Position numbers and translations under genes: made by a program. From the NCBI GenBank assembly GCA_947579605.1, contig OX388316.1, positions 18,851,290 through 18,915,289 of the forward strand: 64,000 nt of DNA, in the 5' to 3' direction. Shown here one piece after another: positions 1 to 12,500 of this stretch. The notes beneath the pieces are model-generated. The model saw only the letters and a program-made list of their open reading frames with translations, ran no database searches and was not told where the DNA came from. Each line of letters begins with the position of its first letter. Within the stretch, counting starts at the first letter, position 1. Source of the DNA: Athripsodes cinereus. Taxonomy: Eukaryota; Arthropoda; Insecta; Trichoptera; Leptoceridae.

Positions 1-1115
1 AAATTTAAAAAAATATTTTTGGTCATCGATATCTACCGAAAAATTTACTAAATTTTTGTTTCAAATATACAATTTTAAAATTGAAAATTTCTCATTTTCG
101 CATCATTATTTCAGAATGAAAACAACAATCATCATCATCATCGCCCTCAACGCTCCTCTCGGGAGCACAGGGCAGAAACCAGCCTCCTCCATTCAGAGCG
201 TCTCTGTGCCAATTGCGTCACCTCTTCCCACGACATTCCTTGCGCTCTGATATCGTTGTCATAGGAACGGTGTATTGTGAAAGAGGGACGCCCGGGCCTA
301 CGGAACCCCTGCGGACGGAAGAACAGTGCTCTTTTTGGCCAACTATCATTGGGCATTCTCAAAACATGTCCCAGCCAGGACCATCGTCTCTCTTGTATTA
401 CGGAGATTACAGGTCTCTGCTGGGTGCGCCGGCGCACAGCATCATTTGTAACATGTTCATACCATCTGACATCCAAAATCCTTCTAAGACACTTGTTTTC
501 TTAGCTTAGTATCTTCCGCTCTTGAGCCTTGGTTAAGTGCCAAGACTCGCAGCCATATAGAAGGATTGGGATGATGCACGCATTGAACAAGCGACATTTT
601 GTCCTGATGCTGAGTCCAGACGCCTTCCAGACTTTGTTCATGTTGTTGAAAGCCCCGCTAGCTGCTCCTATGCGGATTGGTAATTCCGACCGGAGATCAC
701 CCTCTGGCGTTATGGTTGCTCCCAGGTACCTGAATTTACTAACCTGAGATATTTGGGAATTGCCAACCATTAGTGGGGTGTGAGTACTCGTGCATGTACT
801 ATTACATATGTACTCCGTTTTACCAGCGTTGATACGAAGGCCAAGGCGCAAGGAATTTTCATAAAGAGCATTAGCGTTGCACTGTAGTCCGTCCACAGAT
901 GTATCAAAAAGGGCTAGATCATCCGCATATTCAAGATCGTGCAGCACTCCCACAGACGTAAACAGAAAACAACAGAAAACAACAAATATCATCATTAATA
1001 TTTTTTATTTACAGAGATATTTTATGTCACTATCCTCAGAAGCAATGCAGATGAATTTAAGAAAGTCCTTCTTTTTCTATAACTAGTCGAACTTTGCACT
1101 TATGTGAAAAAATGC
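1..1115 (-). repeat. Dispersed repeat interrupted by LINE-A; same family as 39197-39450
   Basis: Bases 1-117 and 986-1115, read on the minus strand and joined across the LINE-A insertion, match the uninterrupted plus-strand repeat at about 39197-39450. Both copies carry a CTGAGGATAGTGACAT block. In this copy the GAAA that follows the block at 39287 is changed to AAAA. The repeat has no coding potential I can recognise. Confidence 0.7.
118..985 (-). pseudogene. 5'-truncated non-LTR retrotransposon (LINE-A copy 1), reverse transcriptase C-terminal part
   Basis: On the minus strand the frame from about 959 to 147 encodes the C-terminal part of a LINE reverse transcriptase. It has the catalytic YADD box near the start, a GCESW motif, a WLGHVLRM motif and the terminal SALCSREER. 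One in-frame TAA at about 501-503 interrupts it; copy 2 at 13.7-14.8 kb has TTT there. The 3' end is a short (ATC)n run read as (GAT)n on the coding strand. An 11-bp direct repeat, GAAAACAACAA, lies at 118-128 and 975-985 and is the probable target-site duplication; about 15 bases of filler separate the 975-985 copy from the LINE sequence. The 5' part is missing. The clade is uncertain; an RTE-like assignment is a guess from the tail and C-terminal sequence. Confidence 0.85.
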
Positions 1116-3690
1116 AAATTTTGAAATAAAACAATGATTATAAAATGTAATCCGAATAAAGAATTAAAGAAAAAAATATTGATTACTCTAAAATTAAAAG
1201 ATTACTTATATGCCTGCAGAGAGAAACTCGCCTTACATGTGACTTTGTCCGCCATTTTTAAAAAAAATTGTCACATTTTTAAAACAATTCGCTAGTTGTT
1301 CCATAAGCAATGTGTTAGAAAAAGATCTCTACAGGAGTTTTGAAGAATTATGGTTGAAAATTGTTAGATGGCGTTGGAATATTTTTTTGATTTTAATGTA
1401 ATTATATGACCGAAGGATTCAGGAGGATAAGGACTTCACAAGAGTAAACCATATAATTTCCGGAACAAAAGAGATATACCATAATGAAAAATGACGTAGG
1501 TCTTTTTGAAAGCTCTGTACTTACATTATTTTTAATTTCAAATTCTTTTAACCGTGAACACATCGATCTTTGTAATAAAACACGCGAATATCTGACTGAC
1601 TGACAAATTGTGGAAAACTTTGAAAAATTATTACGTTTATGAAAAATAATATAAAAAAATCTCAAATAAAAGTGTAGCAGGTATCTATATCACAATACGT
1701 TGAATCAGTCATATAAAATAATATTTTATTCTATAGGAGTGCGGCCTACCTTAATAACCGTATTTTTTTTTTGTCAAAGTTGGGGTGAGATGTTGATCCT
1801 TTTTATGTTTCTATAAAGGATATCCTTCAACATAATATATTTTCGATCCCTAACCAAATCAAAATAATAATAATTTAGTATTGTGTTTGTTATTTGGGAA
1901 AAAGTGTTTCGGAAATAGGTACCAGATTAAAGCGGAAATTTCATCGAAAATATGTAGCACTAGGCACTGTCAATATTCATTCTAATAAATGATAAGTAAA
2001 ATAATATAAAATTCTTCACCTTGGTACATTTTTAATCATTTATTCAAGGACTGATGTTCCAAAATTCTCATTTGCGGTTGGTATGTTATTTATGTATATA
2101 CATAACAGTTTTATATAAAAATATTATATTACCTACTAATTTATGTTTTCTTTCCCTACGGTACTTATTACTTAGATTTATCACACTATAACATCTCTCG
2201 CCCCATCATTCTCCAATTGTAGAAGGCAGAGAGGAAGGAACGCCATTATGATCTATCCACAAATATTTTTGTCGCTTCCTCCATACATATTCGTGCAATT
2301 TCTCATACATACCTACACGTCGAACAATCATACCTTACACGCGGCCGTCTTTCATATTTTATTAATAACAATATATCAAGAATATTAAAAAAAAAAATAT
2401 TAGAATTTGAATTGGAATTTTATGGTAGAAAAAATGCACTTGACTTAATTTTATTTTATAATGAGACGATGTTAATAAATAAATTTCTATAATGAGACAT
2501 GCAATGTAAAATTATAATTCATACATTTTTCCCATTCGTAAGTAGGTACCATCAATGAATTCTCTATGGGTGGGGTAGTTAGCAAATTAACTGTAAGATA
2601 TAAATGTAAAAGTCGTTCTCTCTGTGCCAGTAAAAGTTTTAAAGTTCAGGGTAGGTGGCATGCTTCATCGCTGAAATTAATTTAGATGTTAAATGTCTTA
2701 CACGGGATGATCAGAATAAAGGACATTCGATACTCACAAAAAAGAGTGGGACACGTTTTCAATGTCCCTAGGAGTTCCCGAAAAAGGATTTCTAGTACCA
2801 AAATTAAGTAGAGTTGAATTTAACCGTATATTTTTATGTAATACTAAATTTAATTTAACAATAAAAAAATATGGAATATACCTTTTCTGGACAAATTCTT
2901 GGAATTCCGTTTCTAGAAATTATCTAGCAGACTCAAAAACGTCAGTAGAAAATAATGAGAATCCTATTCCAAAACTCCGCAGAGAATACTAAGATACATA
3001 ATTTTCTAGTTAACTCAGGACGTATGCGAAAGTATCGTCTTTATAAAATAAAACTTAACGATTCTACAGAAACTGAGAATGATCATTGAAGAGATATTTC
3101 ATGGTCCGTGGGGAATATTTTACTTAAAGTTTTATAGGCTTTTATACGAGCATTTCAGAATAGCAAATCTACTGGCGGATACTTCTCATTTATCATCTAC
3201 TATGTGAGATTTCCGTAACCATGGCTTTGCTCCACCAATACTTTATTTTTGTTGCGCATAAAGACATTAGCAAAAGAAATATTTCTACTGTTGTTTATAT
3301 TTCCTTTTACATATTATTTACTTTACATACTTTGCGAAATTGGCATATACAATATATCCCTATTCCATAATTATACTGCCTATTCTCGCATTTAACTTTC
3401 AGTTTTATCATACTTACGGAGTAATTGTGATTGTGTTTGTCATTTCGATACATATAGTTTAGAATAAATATTTGTTTGTCTTGTATCCCCTTATACCAGC
3501 AATACTATTGCTGTTTGGGGATTTCAAAAATTTTATTGGTGAATTTAATATGCATGTGTTCAATTATTCAGAATGTTTATATTGACTTTTAATAAAATTC
3601 TTTAATCTCCTTTAATCTTTACGTAGGCTCTTAAGTTTCCATTTCCAAAATAATATCCCACAAATATTATCCGCCCTTGATTTTTTGATA
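1116..3690. other. AT-rich non-coding stretch, nothing recognised
   Basis: No exon, RNA gene or named repeat was recognised. A 76-codon open frame at 2762-2992 has no family features and is probably chance. The upstream exons of the CUB gene could lie here or left of the window; I looked for a cysteine-rich N-terminal exon and did not find one. Confidence 0.5.
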
Positions 3691-3699
3691 TCACAACTA

Positions 3700-3933
3700 T
3701 TTACTAATAGCTCAATATATATATGGACAAATTGTATAGCGCCGTTTACATGACCTCAAGGGCGCCGTATATCGTATCCATCACCTGAAACTCCCAGCAA
3801 AAAGGTGTGTCTTCATCCCTCTTTTAAAACTCTCTCCATTCACCTCCTCTCGTAGACACAGAGGCAGCTTATTCCAACATCTGGGATCCAAAATGGACTC
3901 TATTTTATTTTATTTTATTTTATTTTATTTTAT
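3700..3933. repeat. Dispersed LINE-tail-like repeat plus (TTTTA)n
   Basis: The block around AGCGCCGTTTACATGACCTC followed by CAAGGGCGCC resembles blocks at about 15798-15865 and 47785-47860 (GCGCCGTTT or GTCGTTTACG, then CACCTCAAGG). This suggests copies of one repeat, probably a retrotransposon 3' end. A pentanucleotide (TTTTA) run follows at about 3899-3933. Confidence 0.4.
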
Positions 3934-4054
3934 GCAAACAAACAGTTAAACAATAAACATTACAAGGTATGAGTTACATAATAAATAAACCAAAACAGTT
4001 TGCAGTAATATTACAAATTTTCGTTGACACATTATACACATATACATATACACC

Positions 4055-4062
<8 letters not shown>

Positions 4063-4096
<34 letters not shown>

Positions 4097-4118
4097 CACA
4101 CACACACACACACACACA
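4063..4118. repeat. (CA)n microsatellite
   Basis: About 28 CA units with one CCCT interruption. The 61-codon open frame crossing it is an artefact of the repeat. Confidence 0.95.
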
Positions 4119-4319
4119 TACTTACATATACACATTTTTTTTAAATGTAAATAATATTATTACTTAATTAAAGTTTTTGCATATGTGAATCAAAATTATC
4201 AGCAGGTATTCTAAGCTTATAGAAAAAACTAAAACAAAGATGAAGCGCTCATGAAGGAGGAAAGGAAAAGGGAAGGAAAACCGTTACAACGGAGTCAGCC
4301 TCTTATCAAAGTCTCAAAT

Positions 4320-4560
4320 ATTTGTGACCTGAATTTTGACCTTGTATATTGGTGGATATCCACCGCACCAAAAAATGAGTCGTAGATACCGCAAGTTCGT
4401 TGTATGTACGAATTTTGGCAGTAATTTGTAGTACATTGTGGGAGTCTAAATGTTGAAGCGGATCTTGTCCGTCTTGGGGGGCAATTAAAGCATATCTTTT
4501 GGATTAGCTCAGTCGAGTCGATGATACCATTAAGAAGTTTATCTATGTTTCGAAATAAAG
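4320..4560. other. Possible decayed retrotransposon coding remnant
   Basis: This block is richer in GC than its flanks and, on the minus strand, gives short open pieces broken by stops. It looks like an old retrotransposon fragment, but I cannot name a motif. No host exon is seen between it and the first CUB exon. Confidence 0.25.
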
Positions 4561-4759
4561 TTTTTGTATAACCGGTTCGTTTTATATTTTCTTATAATAT
4601 TTGAAAACATACACTCGATGTTGAAGTGTTGTGTATAATATTTTTAACTAATAAAAAGATATTGCTTTTTCGACTGGCAAAACTTCCTTTCTCTTCCTTC
4701 TTGAATCAAACATAAAATCAAATAAATAAAAATAAAACTATTATATAAGTCACTTTACG

Positions 4760-4895
4760 CTAGCCTGAAAGTGGGAGTGGAAGTTCTTGAAAGCCAGCAC
4801 ATGATTAACAAAGTCAATGTGGAAGTACTAAATATAAAGTGTTTTATTTTCATTAATTTAACATGAACTTCCACTAAATACCGTGGCTCGACAAT
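4760..4895 (+). repeat. Degenerate foldback/Penelope-like repeat (hammerhead-like arm)
   Basis: It aligns with the right arm of the palindrome at 15460-15657: AGCCTGAAAG, GGAAGTTCTTGAAAGCC and the tail AGTGTTTTATTTTCATTAAT, then ACTTCCAC and TACCGT. The catalytic-core-like CTGATGA is altered to CTGAAAG here, so if the family encodes a ribozyme this copy should be dead. Confidence 0.5.
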
Positions 4896-5827
4896 ATAAA
4901 ATACAATATTCTTTGAAGAAGATTTCATGTCTATAGCAAACTTGAATTTTCTTAGAAGTATCTATCACATATTTTTTCTTAAATAACTACATAAATGTAC
5001 GTATTCAAAGTTCATAAGGGCACATTACACGTGTAGTGCTTATACTAATGCATTTTAGTACAAGGTTGTTAACAACATCCCCGTTATTCTCTTTACGGGT
5101 TATTAAACTTCTGTTGCCGATTGCCGTAAACTTCATGAGTTTAACCTCATGTTGAGGCCTTTAATTTTATACATTAATCTTAATGCTTACTTAATGACTT
5201 AAGACCGGCTACATCATCTTGTACATAAGATGCCCATTAAGATTCCAACATATGTAGTATTTTTAATCTAAAAGAACCAACATTTTTAATTTGCTATGTA
5301 GTACTTAGTCGGTAGTTTAGCAAAATAAATCTTTATATTGGTGTAGGTATTTGTAATTTATATGGAAGCACTTCATAATGTTTATTATTTATTAAGCAAG
5401 AAATATTTTGTAAAAATGGATGTATCTGAAATTATTCGATGTTGTCCTTAAAGTAAATCTGTAAAAGCTTGGGAAACTTTCATTTTACATACACTAATCC
5501 ACAGCGTAACATCATAATTTATTTTCTATTAAGGTACTGTTTTCATTTTGTAAAACTTATCTTAACGTAAAATCTCAAGTTTCTACTTTATTATTAAAAA
5601 CAACATTATAACAACTGTTCCTTCATAATGTTTCAATTTAAAAATCCTAGAGCAAGTTACATACATTTTTCTATTCTTAAAATGTTTGATCGTGATAATA
5701 TTTTTTTTACCGTGTCATTTTTATCTAACAATATCATATCATGTGATGATTTATTTAATTTTAAAATTTACCTTAGTCTTATTTTTTGAAGATGTACGCT
5801 TTGTACTTTAAAAATACCATATATTCA

Positions 5828-5960
5828 GTTATTTATTTATTTATTTATTTATTTTATTCTTCACTGTACATTGGTTACAATATTACATAATGAATAAATA
5901 TAACAATTATAAATTCAATGTACAGAGGGCGAGTTTATCGCTAAAATGCGATGTCTTCCA
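5828..5960 (+). repeat. Dispersed repeat with (ATTT)n and CTGTACATTG
   Basis: The run of ATTT units followed by ATTCTTCACTGTACATTGG resembles 16205-16320 (ATTCTTTGCTGTACATTG). The piece GCGAGTTTATCGC further in recurs inverted at about 48028-48060. It is probably a retrotransposon 3' tail family. Confidence 0.45.
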
Positions 5961-6145
5961 ACTAACAGTTATCTAGAAAAAAAGTTAAGAAATCATTTTA
6001 TACTTATGTATTTTACTGATAACAAACACTGCCAATTATTTTCGATAAATTTATGAAAATTTTAATCTAATTAGCGGTTATTTACTTTTTTGATTAACAA
6101 AGAAAGATTATTTAAATAATGAGTGTTCTTTTTTCTTATTTTCAG

Positions 6146-6487
6146 ATCAATACTCTTGCGGTGATCAGACATCATCTAACTGTTCTACGTTTACTAATCC
6201 TAACTTTCCTAAGCAATCTACAGATCGTTTGTCTTGTACATTTACAGTTAATAAGGCATACCCAGGAGTGACTCAGCTTCATCTGGAAATAATTCAGCTG
6301 GAAGTAAGTAAACAGACAATACATATTTGAAACAATACATTGTATACTATGAAAATATAGTTCGTCGGTAGCCTGGAGGTAGAGTCTCGGCCTTCAGAAC
6401 AGGGGGTCGTTGGTTCGATCCCAGGTGCCGGCAAACTCCCCTTTCACGGCACAAGCTTTTAGCTTAGTGTGAAAGGTGTATAAGGGT

Positions 6488-6553
<66 letters not shown>

Positions 6554-9500
6554 AGTTTCCAGAAAAAAATGAGAACCAAATTGTTCTCAAGTTAAATTAT
6601 TATGAATGGTAATCGAGTTTTTCCCACTTTATGAAGAAGGCGGCAGGAATATTGTTGAAATGGGAGTAAAATATTATAAACGAGGATGATTACCCAATTC
6701 CCAACCAAGATGAAAAATTCGTGAAACTTGAAAACAGCTGATCAAAGTTGTTATTACGGAATTGGTATTTATTCTGAAATATAAAAATTGCCTTTTTAGT
6801 AATTTTCAGTATGTAATAAGAGGTATGGCTTAATTAACAACATTAAAAGAGCGAAAAAATAAATTGAAAATAATGTGGACAAGTTACGAGGAATTAAATA
6901 AAATATAATCTTCTCAGATTTCGGTTAGCAAGAGAACAAAATAAATACATTTAAAGAGACAATTTATCAAAACATGAGCTTCAAGAAACATTGAACAAGC
7001 CGCTTCATGCTATAAACAGTGAAATAATGTGAAGCTGAGTAGTAGGGTGGGAATAAAATACAGCTTTTTGAAAATTTATTGCGCGTTTTAAGAAGCTTTA
7101 TTTGATTTTTTACTGATGTATATCAAAAAGTCTATACAGGTTTGAATTTTGCATAATGTACAGCTATAAAATATAAGTTTTATTAAGATCCTTATAATAA
7201 ATTGTATCTCATAAAATGTACCCTACCTGTATATTTACCAGCTGTGGGTGTTTTAGGAGAAGTGTATTTAGTTTTTTCATGGTGTATTTTCCTGTGATCA
7301 TGGACGATAAACACTAGTGTGAATATAATATAAATACCCATCTATAATCTTTTGATTATAATTTATTTACTTTTGAATTTTGGGTAGCTTTACCTCGTCG
7401 GGTGTCGCCACGGGCAATCGTATATATAAATAATTTAGACGCAGAGCTATAGCCCTTAGTTCACTCTATGCACAGGGGTCGCTTGCATACGATAATAATA
7501 ATTTACATACTATCAGATATTATTAAAGTACTCTGTAAAAACATGTGAACGAAACCAGTTTCAGACAATCAGTTTCATCTGCTTTACTTAATTAGTGAAT
7601 CATTACATCATTAAACTTTGAATTATAATGAGTCAAGTTTTCCATCAACTTCCGCAGAATTACACAACCAGAATTATAGCTTAAAATTTTTGTTCAAATT
7701 TACTGTGAGACTTTTTTGTTCCAACATTGTGAAACCAAAATAAATGTCGTTTACAAATTGCAATTTTACATTTCAGCTATACCCTCCAACTAATGGATCT
7801 TGTGTTGAAGATCAATTTGTGATAACGGGACACAACATAAACAGTATTGTTCCCATACTTTGTGGAATAAATAACGGCCAGCACTGTAAGTACTAACTAT
7901 TTCTATCCTCGGAAACTAATATAACTAATGTTTCTACAATGCCGCACGACTGAATTTGGTTATCTGAAAAAATGTGTCACCAGCTGAACATAAATCACAG
8001 TGAAAAATTAAATTACTCTTTTGTTAAAGAAAATATAATAGTAAAAGTAATATTTCAAGCATACAAATAATATAAAAAATAGTATTATAACATATATGTT
8101 TGGTAACTGTTCGGTAAGATTTGTAGAGCATAGTTTATCAACTTTAAATTTAGACTATTTTTTCGATAGAACTGATGAGTGACATTTTTTCTGATTATAA
8201 TTTTTCCGTGGAGTCCCCAGAGTGGAAAAGATCCACGAGTTTTTAGTCAAATCTTATTTCGTTTACGTATAAGACACTTGACATTTCAAATTCAGCAATA
8301 TAGTAAGCCATTTAACCTGCATGACTTATTATTTTGACACGAAAAAGACCACTTGTATGGTTGATAAATATAGTTAGTTCTCTGGTTAAATCACTAGTTA
8401 GCAATTCTGCGATGGTAAGATATGTATTATCATATCAATGAGAAAATCACTAAACAAAAATTTGCCGATATAATACTGGAACCGATGTGCTAAAATAGGC
8501 CTTAGATTAGACAATTAAAATGTATCTTGGCTTTTGTCGTATTCCTTGCTACAATATTATATATAAAACATTATATGAATTAATTATAATATACTAATGT
8601 GAGAGAAGCTGTAATAATAATGTATTATATTTGGAAATTATTCATTGTTAACCACTACAATATCAATTATATTGTTTCGCATTCCCTTTTATCCATTTTG
8701 CGTAAATTGAAATTCAGCGCCGTCGTTGGGATTTTGTAGAATTCGTGTGTTTACAAACTGTGACGTCTTCTTTCAAATTGTAGAAATCATATTCAGGCTT
8801 ATTATTAAATATCTAGGCTAATTGTAAAAATTAAATCGGTTTTTTCTAATTTCATGGAGTTCATCTAATCTCATGGTGCAAATACAATGCATAGGAAGTT
8901 AACAGAGGAAGCAGCGGTGAATAGTTATATTTATCATTTTTTTTTTATTTCTGTTATTACACAATAATCAGTACTATTTACAAAATCAAAATTAATGTTT
9001 AAATGTTCTACCTTCGTAATAGAGATATCCATAAATTATTGTGTATGTTAATAAATATTATTATTCATAATGAAATATCATTATTGAATTTCTTATTTAG
9101 AAGTATATATTTATAATTTGGATAATTATTCATAATATCGTGTTGCTTATATTTATGTTTTTTCTGTACAAAGATATATATGAGATAATGAGGAATGGGA
9201 ATAGTTTAACAATTACCTGAATATGCTTTCCTCATTTTGTAAAATGACGAGACTGTTTGTAAACTGACAGACTTTACAAAATATCGACGACAAATCTACA
9301 TGGGTATAGGGTGATTAAATACAATTTGATAAATTAAATTTTCAGATGAATCAAAAGTATATTATACTAAGGTAGATATATATATCTTCTCGTTTACCTC
9401 AAACGTTACCAGAATGATAGCAAATGATTAATTAATTAATTTCCTTAATCACGTTGACTTGGTAACATCGAAAATTAATATCCTGAAATAAAGTCACTTA

Positions 9501-12500
9501 GCTTTCATGAATAAAGCAGTACCTAAGATAAATAATGAATGAGACTTCGTATTATTTTCATTTAATTTATGTAAGATATTTTTGTTTATTCTAATATATC
9601 ATTTATGTATGATAAAACTACGTAAACTTGTGTGTAAATAAATGATGAAATCTTATTGTGGAATTGATAAATCATCATCATCGCTCCTCTCTGGAGCACA
9701 AGGCAGAAACCAGCCTCCTCCATTCAGAGCGTTTCTGTGCCAATTGTGTCACCTCTTCCCGCGACATTCTCTGCAGTCTGATGTCGTTTACATAGGAAGA
9801 ATATATTATCAAACAGAAACGCCCGGGCCAACAGAACCCTTGCGGACGGAAGAACAATTGAAAAATAAGAATGTATTATACATATATCACACTTGTGAAT
9901 TCTCATACCAATGTAACATAGATATATACAGTTACGAGAATTTTATACTTTCAAAAATCACATAAAAAATCAATCCCTTTCTATTACACATAGTTTTAAA
10001 TCAGTCATTTTTATGACACAGAACTTGACCACTACCAGATCGTTCCATACCATTCAATTTACATTCTATAAAAGATTTTTTTTTATTATTTTACTTTGGA
10101 AATAAAAGTTTTTTTGTAACAAGATAGACACTTATGATCAAAATAATAAAATACAGATAGATTTTTATTCTATTTTACTACTTACACACCATCAAAAAAT
10201 AAAAAAAAACACGCCTTTTTATTGACTGTATAAAACAAAAATTACTATAATTTTCAATTTTTCGTTTCTTATTAGTGTATGTTGAAGTTGGAGAATCTTC
10301 TGGACCGTTCTACATCTCTGTGATGAGCAGTAAGGCAGCCGAAAGGCTTATTCAAGTGAGGATCTGCCAAATAGGACCTGGTGATCACAAGGCTCCTCAA
10401 GGATGCCTTCAGTACCATAAATATTCTACAGGATTTATAGAGTCATTCAACTACAGAGCGGATGGAAGTATTCCTGGATACAGAAAACCTGGATACACGG
10501 TATGAATTAGATATAATAATAATAATGAACTGGTAGCAATTAATTATAAATTATTTCTATTTTTCAGATAATAAGAGATAAAACCAACAAATAAAAAAAA
10601 ATTAAAAAAAATACTTTATTCCATCAATCAATAACAGCGTACAAATGTTGAGACAATTTATCACCAATGTGGCTACAATTAAGTTGCAGCAGCCTCACTA
10701 GGTTGCCCTGTATCGAGGCGTGCTGCGTATAAAAAAATAATATACAATTAACAAAAGATTAATACATCTTACGAAAAAAATCACAGTGAATAAATTACTA
10801 AATCAATCAATTAATTTAAATGAAAATATGTCAATGAATCAATAATTTAACGCACGCATGATAAAGATGAATAAATGAACGAGAGTATAAATAAATAAAA
10901 AAACACTTGATAAGCATTAAAAAAATGTTTCAAAATGAGAATACTGATTTTTTCACACTAATGATGACATACGAGTACTCGAGCGCTTTTAGTATAATTT
11001 TTTTTTAAATTATACCTACCGGAGGATCCTTCTCATGTGAAAAACTAATGATAGAAAAAATATAATTCTTATCATTCCACAAATACAATGAGTCGGAAAG
11101 TTATAAAGTCAATCACAAACAAGATATTATGAAGATGAAGGCAACACTGTTATGTTTTGTCAACGTGTACTATGATTATTTAACGATGTAGGTAAATGGA
11201 CTTACATTAAAATACCTATAATAAATATGAAATATGAATGTTTATTTATTTCTTTGCTTTATCGAAGACAAGATAACGTGAGAACACTGCTTCGAGTTCA
11301 GTACGTTGTGTATAGTTTTCAAGTCACTAACTTATTCATGAACCAACGGAAAGCGAGCTTATAATAATATCTTTGAAATATAATATTGAAAAAATATTTT
11401 CTGATTGTTTTATACAAGCTTTGCGTATAACTGGCAATTTTGTTTTGAATCTATAGAATGTAGATAAGAAAAAAAGATTATTAAAGGTGAGTATTATTTG
11501 TTGCAAAAAATCTACTAATACATGAAAACTACGTTCAAAGCAATTCTTTAAAAACATTTTTGTATAAGTATCAGCAGATAGCTTTAGTTTATCTAATCTG
11601 TCTGGAAAAGATATTGCTATTATTATGAGATACCTACGCTTACGCATAGCCTTTATAATAGGATAAATACAACTTCATTATCCATGAACAAGTTATCATA
11701 AAAATATAAAATTATTTTGAAAAAATGTATTATTTTTACATTTTTATATAAAAATTATCACTACAGAATACTAAAATACATTATTAAAAAAAAACAAAAA
11801 ATGCGGTTAGATTATTTCTATAATATAAGATACAACTCACCAATCCCTGACTCCTAAATAATACCTATCGTCATACTTAGAAAGGTAAAATAAGTAAACG
11901 AGTTACTAAAAGCATTGTATTGCGTAGTTAGGCTCTCAGCAATAAACAAGACCTTTTTATGAGATGACAACACAGGGTCACGTGTGTCCTTTGACAGCAC
12001 GTATTAGAAGTAGTAGTTGTGAGAGATATATTTCCTAATACCGGATTACTTATGAAATATTTAACATCTATATTACTTATGAAATATTTAACAGCGATAA
12101 AGTATGCTACTCATTTTGAATGTCTTACTTTTTATGGCATGTAGAAGATAGCCTTTATTTTCACTGTATGAAATAATTGCGCTGGCTACACCCCATTTGT
12201 GGGAAAAGCAAGTAGGGTAGTCGGCGGATTGAAAAATTGATACCGTATAGTACTCAAAGCTCAAAAATCAATAGAGATATAACACCAAGAAAATATATAA
12301 TCTAGTATCAAATTGTTTATAAAATCTTATTACTTGATTGGGGGACATGCAATTATCAATTAATTAATACTTTAGATTATTAAATAGGAAAACTATTTGA
12401 GTACTTAATTTACTTTTTTAAATTTGTCCTTTGATTGGTTTGTATACATGAATATGTATCATATATTCGGACCATAAACAACAAAAAGAAATAAAAAAAA

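Noticed and set aside
2762..2992. 76-codon open frame as an upstream CUB exon
   Set aside because: No signal peptide, no cysteine pattern, and no splice site fitting the phase-1 start at 6146.
3969..4154. 61-codon His/Thr-rich open frame
   Set aside because: It is produced by the (CA)n microsatellite.
6361..6435. Genuine tRNA gene
   Set aside because: A and B boxes are present, but the cloverleaf is not convincing, and a SINE body plus poly(A) follows directly.
6394..6579. 61-codon open frame rich in Phe
   Set aside because: It is the reverse translation of the SINE poly(A) run.
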